In this document: piece after piece, positions 1 to 6,267 of the stretch | How positions within the stretch are numbered: position 1 is the stretch's first letter | Layout of the letters: each line of letters starts with the position of its first letter | NCBI GenBank assembly: GCA_044448905.1 | Contig: JBIOHJ010000080.1 | Coordinates: 1-15,768, forward strand | DNA length: 15,768 bases | Direction: 5' to 3' | Source of the DNA: JBIOHJ01 sp044448905 | GTDB taxonomy: Bacteria; Bacteroidota; Bacteroidia; AKYH767-A; OLB10 | Translations under genes and position numbers: made by a program | The notes under the pieces: generated by a model | Seen by the model: only the letters and a program-made list of their open reading frames with translations | Told to the model about the DNA's origin: nothing | Databases searched by the model: none

Positions 1-1134
1 AACATCGGGTTTAACCCTGCCGTCAGATGTAGGGCCATTGCTGCTGAATGAAGCGTAATTTTCCAGGTCATCTACAGCACCAATTGCGAGGATGCTGTCG
101 GCATCGGCAGGAGCGCCTATAAAATTCCAGGGGTCATTCCCGCTATTACCAGCACTGTTACAAACAATCATTCCTTTCTTAGCGGCAAAGTCAGCAGCAC
201 GGGTAGATGGGGCGGTATTACCATCCATATCATTATAAGTATGATTGTGAGCAGGATCATCAAACTCAGTATAGCCAAGTGATGAATTTATAACATCGGC
301 ACCCACACTGTCAGCAAATTCGGCAGCCTCAGCCCAATTGTATTCTTCAATGAGGTATTCGGTTGCAGCATCTTCAGAACGAAGAAGCCAAAATTTTGCA
401 TGAGGTGCAGTGCCCACAATATTTCCCGGCCAGTTACCACCGATTATTGAAAGCACCATTGAACCATGCGAGCTATTATCGTAAACATTCGTTTCATTAT
501 CCACAAAATCGCGCGTTCCCAGTACCTGGTTATTTGCAAACAGGCTGTCAAAAGCATCCATGTTATCGGCATTTTCAAAGCCGGCATCAATCACTGCAAT
601 ATGAATACCCGTTCCTGTAAACCCGTTATCATGCATCAGGTCGCCACCAATCATCTGAATCTGGTTGAGCGAAGGGCCATAATCAAAACTGGCTGTCCGG
701 TTAGCGTTACCATTATACATTTCATCGGTGCGAAGCAATTCATTACTGAATTTATTGTAGGGAATATTATTTCCTCCTGCATGCCTTCCGACATTATTTA
801 CATTAACAACATAAGGTAAATTAGAAATTGCGTTTAACACGCTGGAGCTTGAAGTTTGAATAATAACAGCGTTCAGCCATTTTGTACGACCAAGAATTGC
901 TGCACCGGTACCTGAAATTCCGCTTATGTAAGCAGGATTTACCGGCAGGTCCGCACTGTCAATGGGAATATTCTGGTTGGTTCTGCGCTGGATGGCTCTT
1001 GACGAAAGATACGCGGAAGGGTTGCTAAATGAGAATGGGGAATTATTTTTATTAGCAAGCCGGACTACATATTTGTCCTGTGCAAAAATCTGAAGACTTA
1101 GAAAAGTTAATAGCAGCGTAAATATTTTTTTCAT
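1..1134 (-). CDS. Secreted S8 (subtilisin-like) serine peptidase, 3' end beyond the window
   Basis: The reverse strand is open from an ATG at 1134 to the window edge, giving 378 residues with no stop. Residues 1-19 form a signal peptide ending in Phe-Ala-Gln. Residues 20-115 resemble the N-terminal prodomain of Bacteroidota S8 peptidases (YVVRLANK near 22, DLPVNPAYI at 62-70, KWLNAVII at 85-92). The peptidase domain then supplies the catalytic Asp183 (VIDAGF), His223 (SSHGSM) and the oxyanion-hole Asn330 (NSAGNSGN). The catalytic Ser (GTS motif) would lie just past the edge, so activity cannot be confirmed here. A C-terminal T9SS domain is common in such proteins but is not visible. The gene starts 13 bp after the upstream lipoprotein stop, so it is probably the last gene of the mnmA run. 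Family call is firm; the substrate is unknown. Confidence 0.93.
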   Translation of the reverse strand, partial: MKKIFTLLLTFLSLQIFAQDKYVVRLANKNNSPFSFSNPSAYLSSRAIQRRTNQNIPIDSADLPVNPAYISGISGTGAAILGRTKWLNAVIIQTSSSSVLNAISNLPYVVNVNNVGRHAGGNNIPYNKFSNELLRTDEMYNGNANRTASFDYGPSLNQIQMIGGDLMHDNGFTGTGIHIAVIDAGFENADNMDAFDSLFANNQVLGTRDFVDNETNVYDNSSHGSMVLSIIGGNWPGNIVGTAPHAKFWLLRSEDAATEYLIEEYNWAEAAEFADSVGADVINSSLGYTEFDDPAHNHTYNDMDGNTAPSTRAADFAAKKGMIVCNSAGNSGNDPWNFIGAPADADSILAIGAVDDLENYASFSSNGPTSDGRVKPDV

Positions 1135-1147
1135 TATGAGGGTAGTT

Positions 1148-1849
1148 TCAGTTATTGAATGAAATTAATTTTTCTGAATAATAAATATAATTTTCAAGAG
1201 AGTCGTATAGTGTAGGATAAGGATAAGGATCCCCTTTATAATACCCTCGAAAATCTATCTTATAATACAATCCTATTCCGTTTGCATATTTCTCGACTGC
1301 ATAATCCTTTCTGTAAAAGTGATCATCTTCATCGCTATGCAAAACGTTAAGGGTAGAATCGAAAACTAAATTATTCTGTACATCCGGATCGTTTAAAGAT
1401 GTAATTTCATAAAGCTCTTCACCTAAACAGTTTTTGCTATTTCCATTCCAGGTCTTATTTAATTTAGAAGGAAAAATAAGTTTTACGTATGTAATGTTAT
1501 CTTCCTTTTTTTCTGCATTAAAAGAATTAACATTTGCAGTCCAGACTTTATGTATTATCCAGGCTTGTGACGAGTTGGTCCGTTTGTATCTTTCTATCCG
1601 TAAAGTCGGCCTTCCTTCAATATCTGTAAAGACAGATTCAATTATTTCTTTAATCTGAAATTGAAATGTATCCGTTGAATTATCAAAGTCGTCTTTAACT
1701 ATTGAATCCACATCATAGATTAATTCATGCCCGACATTTGATGGAAAATAGTTGAAACTTTCGCTTACAATTTCCTTATTCTCTTTTTTGCAGGTTGAAA
1801 ACGAAAACACTAAACACAGGAAAAAGCAATATAAAATTAAACAGCGCAT
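1148..1849 (-). CDS. Predicted lipoprotein, second copy of a tandem pair
   Basis: A 233-residue protein of unrecognised family. The start is taken as the ATG at 1849; a TTG one codon earlier is possible but less likely. A hydrophobic signal segment runs from residue 4 to 17 and is followed by Cys20 in the context FSTC-KKENKE. The box is somewhat weak (Thr at -1), but the Cys-Lys-Lys-Glu start fits Bacteroidota lipoproteins, some of which are carried to the cell surface. The mature part closely resembles the protein encoded immediately upstream: both share GHELIYDVDS, NITYVKLIFP, TWNGNSKN, LGEELYE, NDPDVQNN and VFDSTL, and I judge more than half the aligned residues identical. The signal peptides differ. 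Only 5 bp separate the two genes, so they are surely co-transcribed. The function is unknown; neither enzyme motifs nor repeats are visible. Confidence 0.85.
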   Translation of the reverse strand: MRCLILYCFFLCLVFSFSTCKKENKEIVSESFNYFPSNVGHELIYDVDSIVKDDFDNSTDTFQFQIKEIIESVFTDIEGRPTLRIERYKRTNSSQAWIIHKVWTANVNSFNAEKKEDNITYVKLIFPSKLNKTWNGNSKNCLGEELYEITSLNDPDVQNNLVFDSTLNVLHSDEDDHFYRKDYAVEKYANGIGLYYKIDFRGYYKGDPYPYPTLYDSLENYIYYSEKLISFNN

Positions 1850-1854
1850 CAATA

Positions 1855-2544
1855 TTAATTGGAATAACTAATGAGTGTTTCAGTATAAATTGTGTACGAT
1901 TCAAACGGATCATTTACCGGTTGAGGGTATTTATATTTGGCAATGTGTGTTTGTTTATAATACATGCCAACACCTATTGCATATTTTTCTATTTTATAAT
2001 CTTTTTCAATTATAAAATCATCTTCATCGCTTTGCAGAACGGTGAGTGTTGAATCGAAAACCATATTATTCTGCACATCGGGATCGTTTACAGAAATATA
2101 TTCGTAAAGCTCCTCGCCCAAATTGTTTTTACTGTTTCCGTTCCAGGTATCATTTATTTCAGGAGGAAAAATTAGTTTCACATAAGTAATATTCTCTTCA
2201 TCCTTCTCAACATTTTTATCTGTTTTAGTGGCAGTCCATACTTTATAGATAACCCAATTGGCGGATGTTGTTTGCCGCTTATATCTTTCGAGGCGCAATG
2301 TGAGGCGTCCTTCCAGGTCGCGCAGAGTATCCTGTATTATTTCTTTTACCTGGAAATGCAATGAAGTATCCTTCCCTGTAAAAGCATCTTTATAAGAAGA
2401 GTCCACATCGTAAATTAATTCATGCCCGATATTATCAGGAAAATAATCATAACCCAGGAAAACAGGTGGTACTATTGCCGTATCTTTTTTGCACGAAGAA
2501 ATTGCAACTATGCAAATTGCGATGAGCAGTATATTTTTTTTCAT
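1855..2544 (-). CDS. Predicted lipoprotein, first copy of a tandem pair
   Basis: A 229-residue protein of unrecognised family. The signal segment MKKNILLIAICIVAISSC ends at the lipid-acceptor Cys18, followed by KKD, a typical Bacteroidota lipoprotein start. The mature domain is a single compact-looking unit rich in aromatic and acidic residues, with no recognisable active site. It is a close paralogue of the next gene downstream, and the length is nearly the same, so this is a whole-gene duplication and not a fusion or fragment. The ATG lies 13 bp after the mnmA stop. That spacing puts it in the mnmA transcript, but nothing in the protein suggests a role in tRNA modification. I infer an outer-membrane or surface-anchored protein, perhaps working with the S8 peptidase encoded two genes later. 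Confidence 0.87.
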   Translation of the reverse strand: MKKNILLIAICIVAISSCKKDTAIVPPVFLGYDYFPDNIGHELIYDVDSSYKDAFTGKDTSLHFQVKEIIQDTLRDLEGRLTLRLERYKRQTTSANWVIYKVWTATKTDKNVEKDEENITYVKLIFPPEINDTWNGNSKNNLGEELYEYISVNDPDVQNNMVFDSTLTVLQSDEDDFIIEKDYKIEKYAIGVGMYYKQTHIAKYKYPQPVNDPFESYTIYTETLISYSN

Positions 2545-2557
2545 GATGAACAGTTTT

Positions 2558-3667
2558 CTAATTTACAGGATTCAACATTCCCTTTTCTATAAACCCTCCG
2601 CCAATTACATCATCACCATCATAGAACACTGCGCTTTGACCGGGAGCAATGGCTGAGACTTTGTCATGAAATAATACGTGTATTCTGCTATCATGTTGCG
2701 CCAGCATGCTCATCGTTCCTGCATCTTTATAACGGATTTTTGTAACGGCTTCTGTTCCGGTATCAAGAGAGTTATATTTTATAAGGTTAATATCGCGCAC
2801 CCACATTTCCTGTTTCTTCAATTCTTCAAATGTACCCAATACAACGGTATTTGTTTCGGGCATAATTTCCGTTACAAACATGGGTTCGCCCAGAGCAATT
2901 TCCAATCCTCTTCGCTGACCAATGGTATAAAACGGGTAGCCTTTATGTTTTCCTAAAACTTTCCCTTCGGCAGAAACAAAATTTCCGCCATCCAGTTTTT
3001 CTTCAATGTTTTTAACACGGTGTTTAAGAAATGAGCGGTAATCATTATTGGGAACAAAACATATTTCGTAGCTCTCGCTTTTTTTTGCGAGCTCGGTAAA
3101 ACCCATCTCGTCAGCCAAGCTGCGGATTTCGGTTTTACGATATTTACCAATTGGAAATTTTGTCCGCGCAAGCAGCTTTTGCGAAAGCCCCCACAATACG
3201 TAGCTTTGGTCTTTGTGTCCGTCTAATCCTTTTGAAACGAGGGAGCGACCATTCTCTTCTCTGACATTTGCATAATGTCCAGTTGCAATAAATTCACAAT
3301 CCAGCATATCGGCACGTTTCATAAGCGCTTCCCATTTTATGTGGGTGTTGCATAGCACGCAGGGGTTAGGCGTACGGCCTGCCATGTATTCATCCACAAA
3401 ATTGTCAATCACAAAATCGCCAAACTCGCTGCGGATGTCGAGGATGTAATGTGGAAATCCTTTTTCAACGGCTATGCTGCGCGCATCGTTAATCGAATCG
3501 AGCGAACAGCAGCCGGTTTCTTTTTTCGAAGTGCCTGATGATGCATAGTCCCATGTTTTCATAGTAATGCCGATTACTTCATAACCTTCGTCATGAAGCA
3601 TTAGGGAGGTAACACTGCTGTCAATTCCTCCGCTCATGGCAACTAATATGCGACCGTTTTTTGACAT
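2558..3667 (-). CDS. mnmA: tRNA-specific 2-thiouridylase MnmA
   Basis: This 369-residue protein is the ATP-dependent enzyme that puts sulfur on position 2 of the wobble uridine (U34) in tRNAs for Lys, Glu and Gln. The PP-loop ATP-binding motif SGGIDSS occupies residues 12-18. The NPCVLCN motif gives Cys106 as the expected catalytic cysteine, and EICFVPNNDYRSF gives the partner Cys203; together these form the disulfide or persulfide pair known from the E. coli enzyme. The tRNA-binding central part and C-terminal beta-barrel (IGQRRGL near 251, then IAPGQSAVFYDGD near 341) are present and the length is normal. It is the first gene of a four-gene minus-strand run, about 96 bp downstream of a TATCTTTG promoter box. 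There is no sign of damage. Confidence 0.97.
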   Translation of the reverse strand: MSKNGRILVAMSGGIDSSVTSLMLHDEGYEVIGITMKTWDYASSGTSKKETGCCSLDSINDARSIAVEKGFPHYILDIRSEFGDFVIDNFVDEYMAGRTPNPCVLCNTHIKWEALMKRADMLDCEFIATGHYANVREENGRSLVSKGLDGHKDQSYVLWGLSQKLLARTKFPIGKYRKTEIRSLADEMGFTELAKKSESYEICFVPNNDYRSFLKHRVKNIEEKLDGGNFVSAEGKVLGKHKGYPFYTIGQRRGLEIALGEPMFVTEIMPETNTVVLGTFEELKKQEMWVRDINLIKYNSLDTGTEAVTKIRYKDAGTMSMLAQHDSRIHVLFHDKVSAIAPGQSAVFYDGDDVIGGGFIEKGMLNPVN

Positions 3668-3760
3668 TGGTAAATTGGGTAATTTGGTAATTAAGGTAAT
3701 TAGCTAATTCGGAATAAAACCAATTACCTTAATTACCTATTTACCTAAGTACTAATTAAC
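3668..3760. repeat. Imperfect 8-bp-period repeats forming a long inverted repeat
   Basis: The mnmA upstream region holds GGTAATT-like units with an approximately 8-base period (some units 9). The left block (3668-3701) and the right block (3720-3760) are reverse complements. Arms 3678-3701 and 3722-3745 match at 22 of 24 positions, with 16 consecutive matches (3686-3701 with 3722-3737), around a 20-base loop. No T-run follows, so it is not a typical intrinsic terminator. It lies between the promoter box at 3763-3770 and the mnmA ATG, so it would be folded in the mnmA leader RNA. Confidence 0.75.
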
Positions 3761-3762
3761 AG

Positions 3763-3770
3763 CAAAGATA
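3763..3770 (-). promoter_or_regulatory. Bacteroidota -7 promoter box upstream of mnmA
   Basis: On the minus strand this reads TATCTTTG, an exact match to TAnnTTTG. It is about 96 bp upstream of the mnmA ATG and just past the stop of the preceding gene. The flanking bases (TATCTTTGCTGTTAA) closely match those at the MORN-protein promoter box. I see no good -33 TTG at the usual distance. Confidence 0.55.
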
Positions 3771-3785
3771 AGTTGAAAAAAGCGA

Positions 3786-4490
3786 TTACTTCTCAGGCAC
3801 AAGTAATCCATTTGTATAATATTCAACAGAGTCTTTAACACCTTCGTAATTAAAATAACTCCATGCGCCTTCGCGGTTTCCGTTTTTAAATATGCCGGTA
3901 AACCAAAGGTTGCCGTTGGTGTGATACATTTTTAAAACCCCTTCATACGAATCGTTTTTATACACAGCATCCAGCTTTACTTTTCCGTCTTTAAAATATT
4001 GTTTGAACGGACCGTTGCGTTTGCCGTTTACCCACACGGTTTCTTCGGCAAGAAGGCCGTTATCGTAATAAACTTTCCATGCCCCGTTTTTTGTTCCTGA
4101 TTTGTACGATTCGATTGCAGTGAGCGTGTCCAATTCATTGTAATATTTCCATACACTGTCTTTTTTCTGGTCAATATAAAAACCGGTGGCTTTTATTTTT
4201 CCTGTTTCGTGAAATAATGTCGCAACCGATTGTTTTTTGGTTTTGCTGTTAACGATAACGCCCTGGAGCTTCCCGTTCTTATAAAATGTTTTTGTGGTGT
4301 CGACCGGCTTGCCGTTTTTGAAAAACGAAATGGTAAAGAGCGTATCGTTTTCGTAATAACGTTTCCATATACCCTGCTTTAAGCCTTTTGCATCGGTGCG
4401 GTTAATGGTATCGCCTTTATAGATGCGGAAAGATTGGGCGGGCAGCAGCAGCGGCAACAACAGGAGCAGGAAAATAATTTTATGTTTCAT
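3786..4490 (-). CDS. Secreted MORN/YwqK-like repeat protein
   Basis: A 234-residue protein. I place the start at the ATG at 4490, where a clear signal peptide begins (MKHKIIF, a long Leu/Pro stretch, then PAQS at 17-20). A longer reading frame reaches an ATG at 4556, but that extension lies in repeat DNA and precedes the promoter box. The mature protein is a string of about eight degenerate units of the MORN-2/YwqK type: a GxW-K-x-Y-Y strand, a turn with NG or DG, then a K-x-G turn. Clear ones are GIWKRYYENDTL at 40-51, SVWKYYNELDTL at 112-123, GAWKVYYDNGLL at 137-148, GPFKQYFKDGKV at 160-171 and GAWSYFNYEGVK at 208-219. Such repeats are common in Bacteroidota exported proteins. Some relatives are named YwqK-family antitoxins, but no toxin gene is adjacent here, so I would not infer that role. 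Confidence 0.88.
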   Translation of the reverse strand: MKHKIIFLLLLLPLLLPAQSFRIYKGDTINRTDAKGLKQGIWKRYYENDTLFTISFFKNGKPVDTTKTFYKNGKLQGVIVNSKTKKQSVATLFHETGKIKATGFYIDQKKDSVWKYYNELDTLTAIESYKSGTKNGAWKVYYDNGLLAEETVWVNGKRNGPFKQYFKDGKVKLDAVYKNDSYEGVLKMYHTNGNLWFTGIFKNGNREGAWSYFNYEGVKDSVEYYTNGLLVPEK

Positions 4491-4496
4491 TAGCAG

Positions 4497-4504
4497 CAAA
4501 GATA
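4497..4504 (-). promoter_or_regulatory. Bacteroidota -7 box abutting the MORN-protein start codon
   Basis: The minus strand reads TATCTTTG, followed by only six bases before the ATG at 4490. Transcription would then begin at or within a few bases of the start codon, implying a leaderless or near-leaderless mRNA. This box also supports choosing the 4490 start. Confidence 0.6.
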
Positions 4505-4533
4505 AAAATTTCGACTGTGGCGAGGAATTAAGG

Positions 4534-4596
4534 GAGATACAAGACATAAGTATCAAGTATCAAGACACAAATATCAAGTAGTAAGTAGCAGGACAA
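4534..4596. repeat. Nine-unit 7-bp tandem array (AAGTATC type)
   Basis: The spacer between two divergent genes is filled with consecutive 7-base units: GAGATAC, AAGACAT, AAGTATC, AAGTATC, AAGACAC, AAATATC, AAGTAGT, AAGTAGC, AGGACAA. The phase is kept exactly for 63 bases while the units diverge. The last three units are related, in inverted orientation, to the array at 6233-6267 (19 of 21 bases). Confidence 0.85.
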
Positions 4597-4623
4597 TGTT
4601 ACACTCTCAACCAAAACATTGCC

Positions 4624-4631
4624 TATCTTCG
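4624..4631 (+). promoter_or_regulatory. Possible -7 box just before a TTG start
   Basis: TATCTTCG differs at one base from TAnnTTTG and ends four bases before the TTG start of the propeller protein. The position mirrors the box at 4497-4504. It is a weak candidate because of the mismatch and lack of a clear -33 element. Confidence 0.35.
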
Positions 4632-4635
4632 TTTC

Positions 4636-6222
4636 TTGAAAAACATTTACATCCTTGCTTTTTTTGTTATTTCAATTGCTAATTCTTTTGCGCAGCAGGT
4701 TACTTTTCAGAAAACGTATGGCGGAACAGGTACTGATCAGGGCTTTTCCGTTCAGCAGACGCTTGACAGCGGGTATATAATTGCAGGACATACCAATAGT
4801 TTCGGTGCAGGTAGTTTTGATTTTTATTTAATTAAGACCGATGTCAATGGTAATACATTATGGACTAAAACTTATGGCGGAATTAATGGTGAATATTTTT
4901 ATAATAATCGTGGTGCAGTAAAGCAAACGGTTGATAGCGGATATATTATTGCAGGTAGCACGTCAAGTTTTGGAGCTGCAGGTGAAGATGGTTTTGTAAT
5001 TAAAATAGATAACAACGGGGATACGTTATGGACAAAAACATATGGCGGGTTAGATTTTGATGTCTTATATTCAATTCAGCAAACAGATGATGGCGGCTAT
5101 ATTATATCAGGTTCATCTTTGAGCTTTGTCACAACTACCTCTTATAATACCGATGTTTATTTGATTAAGACAGACGGTATTGGTGATACTTTATGGACAA
5201 AAACTTATGAAACAGATGGTGGTCATGGTAATTCAGTTCAGCAAACCAATGATGGTGGTTTTTTCATTACCGGAACAACATCAACATCCAATATTGCTGT
5301 TTTTTTGATAAAAACAAATACTCTTGGAGATACCTTGTGGACAAAAACTCTTGATGGAATATCTTATGAAAATGGCGAGGCAGGGCAACAAACAAATGAT
5401 GGTGGTTATATTATTACTGGTGAAATAAATTCCATTGCCACAAACAATGACATTTTTTTAATTAAGACTGATGCCAATGGCGATACCTTGTGGATAAAAA
5501 CTTACGGAAACAGTAGTAGTGATGTCGGCTATTCAGTTCAGCAAACAAGTGATGACGGGTATATTATTGCCGGAAGAATAAGTTTAACTGGAAATATTCC
5601 AAGGGCATCTATGATTAAGACTAATGTCAACGGAGATACCTTATGGACTAAAGTTTATAGTAATTCAGGCAGTATGCTAAGATCAGTTCAACAAACATAT
5701 GATGGCGGATATATTGCTGTTGGGCAGATTAGCTCAGTTGCCGGTGGTGTCGATATTTATTTAATAAAAACTGATTCTCTCGGTAACAGCGTATGTATTG
5801 AAAGCAGTTCGAATACTATCGTAACCACCACATCCGGCATCATTCTCGTAAATTCACCAACACTTGTTAATGCCACAAATACTATTATAACATCACCCGC
5901 TACAACTGTTAGCGGCCCTGCTACAAATACTACTACCTGTACTACCGTAGGTATTCAATCCGCAATTCCCAATCCGCAATTCGCAATTACCATTTCTCCC
6001 AACCCAGCAACAAATAACTTTACAATTACTTTTCCTAACACCATCCATACCGGAGCAATTAATATTTACAATGTTCTCGGAGAAAAGATTATTGAAGAAA
6101 ATATTCTTAACACTTCACAAAAAGAAATTCATCTTAATAATATTGCTTCGGGAATTTACAATTGTGTAATTACTTCGGAGAATGAAAAGGTAAGTAAGAA
6201 GCTTGCTGTTATAAAGGAATAA
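4636..6222 (+). CDS. Secreted seven-repeat propeller-like protein with T9SS sorting domain
   Basis: A 528-residue protein starting at TTG, where a signal peptide begins (residues 1-20, ending SFAQ). Residues 23-387 hold seven successive repeats of 47-56 residues. Each follows the pattern YGG, SVQQT-DGGYIIAG, a variable turn, a D-YLIKT strand, then NGDTLW-TKTY. The repeat-ending Trp falls at 76, 132, 187, 234, 286 and 338; the seventh repeat has Cys387 instead. Seven such units suggest a seven-bladed beta-propeller; this is inference. Residues 390-440 are a Ser/Thr/Asn-rich linker. Residues 453-528 match a T9SS type-A sorting domain (ISPNPATNNFTI, NIYNVLGEKI, ASGIYNCVI), which directs export across the outer membrane, usually with removal of the tail and surface attachment or release. 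The ligand or partner is unknown. The short tandem repeat in the linker DNA is described separately. Confidence 0.9.
   Translation: MKNIYILAFFVISIANSFAQQVTFQKTYGGTGTDQGFSVQQTLDSGYIIAGHTNSFGAGSFDFYLIKTDVNGNTLWTKTYGGINGEYFYNNRGAVKQTVDSGYIIAGSTSSFGAAGEDGFVIKIDNNGDTLWTKTYGGLDFDVLYSIQQTDDGGYIISGSSLSFVTTTSYNTDVYLIKTDGIGDTLWTKTYETDGGHGNSVQQTNDGGFFITGTTSTSNIAVFLIKTNTLGDTLWTKTLDGISYENGEAGQQTNDGGYIITGEINSIATNNDIFLIKTDANGDTLWIKTYGNSSSDVGYSVQQTSDDGYIIAGRISLTGNIPRASMIKTNVNGDTLWTKVYSNSGSMLRSVQQTYDGGYIAVGQISSVAGGVDIYLIKTDSLGNSVCIESSSNTIVTTTSGIILVNSPTLVNATNTIITSPATTVSGPATNTTTCTTVGIQSAIPNPQFAITISPNPATNNFTITFPNTIHTGAINIYNVLGEKIIEENILNTSQKEIHLNNIASGIYNCVITSENEKVSKKLAVIKE
5956..5990 (+). repeat. Five-unit 7-bp tandem array inside a coding linker
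   Basis: Units are CAATCCG, CAATTCC, CAATCCG, CAATTCG, CAATTAC in exact 7-base phase; read as 14-mers, the first two copies differ at one base. They encode residues about 441-452 of the propeller protein (QSAIPNPQFAIT), immediately before the T9SS sorting domain. Since 7 is not a multiple of 3, gain or loss of one unit would shift the frame. Confidence 0.8.
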
Positions 6223-6232
6223 ATCATTTTTC

Positions 6233-6267
6233 TTGTCTTGCTACTTCCTACTTATGTCTTATGTCTT
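6233..6267 (-). repeat. Five-unit 7-bp tandem array overlapping the rlmE stop
   Basis: On the minus strand the units are AAGACAT, AAGACAT, AAGTAGG, AAGTAGC, AAGACAA. The first two supply the last codons of rlmE (His-Lys-Thr) and its TAA stop. The last three units match 4576-4596 at 19 of 21 bases in inverted orientation, so related arrays flank the propeller gene on both sides. Confidence 0.8.

Noticed and set aside
363..819. Plus-strand reading frames of 85 and 117 residues
   Set aside because: They lie antisense inside the S8 peptidase gene, have no family similarity and no promoter or start context; they are shadows.
3786..4490. YwqK-type antitoxin of a toxin-antitoxin pair
   Set aside because: The protein has a signal peptide and no small toxin gene is adjacent; the repeat type alone does not support an antitoxin role.
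4491..4556. N-terminal extension of the MORN protein by 22 residues
   Set aside because: It would begin in repeat DNA and precede the promoter box; the signal peptide starts cleanly at the ATG at 4490.
4534..4596. CRISPR-like array
   Set aside because: The units are 7 bases with no spacers and no cas gene is near; this is a short tandem repeat.
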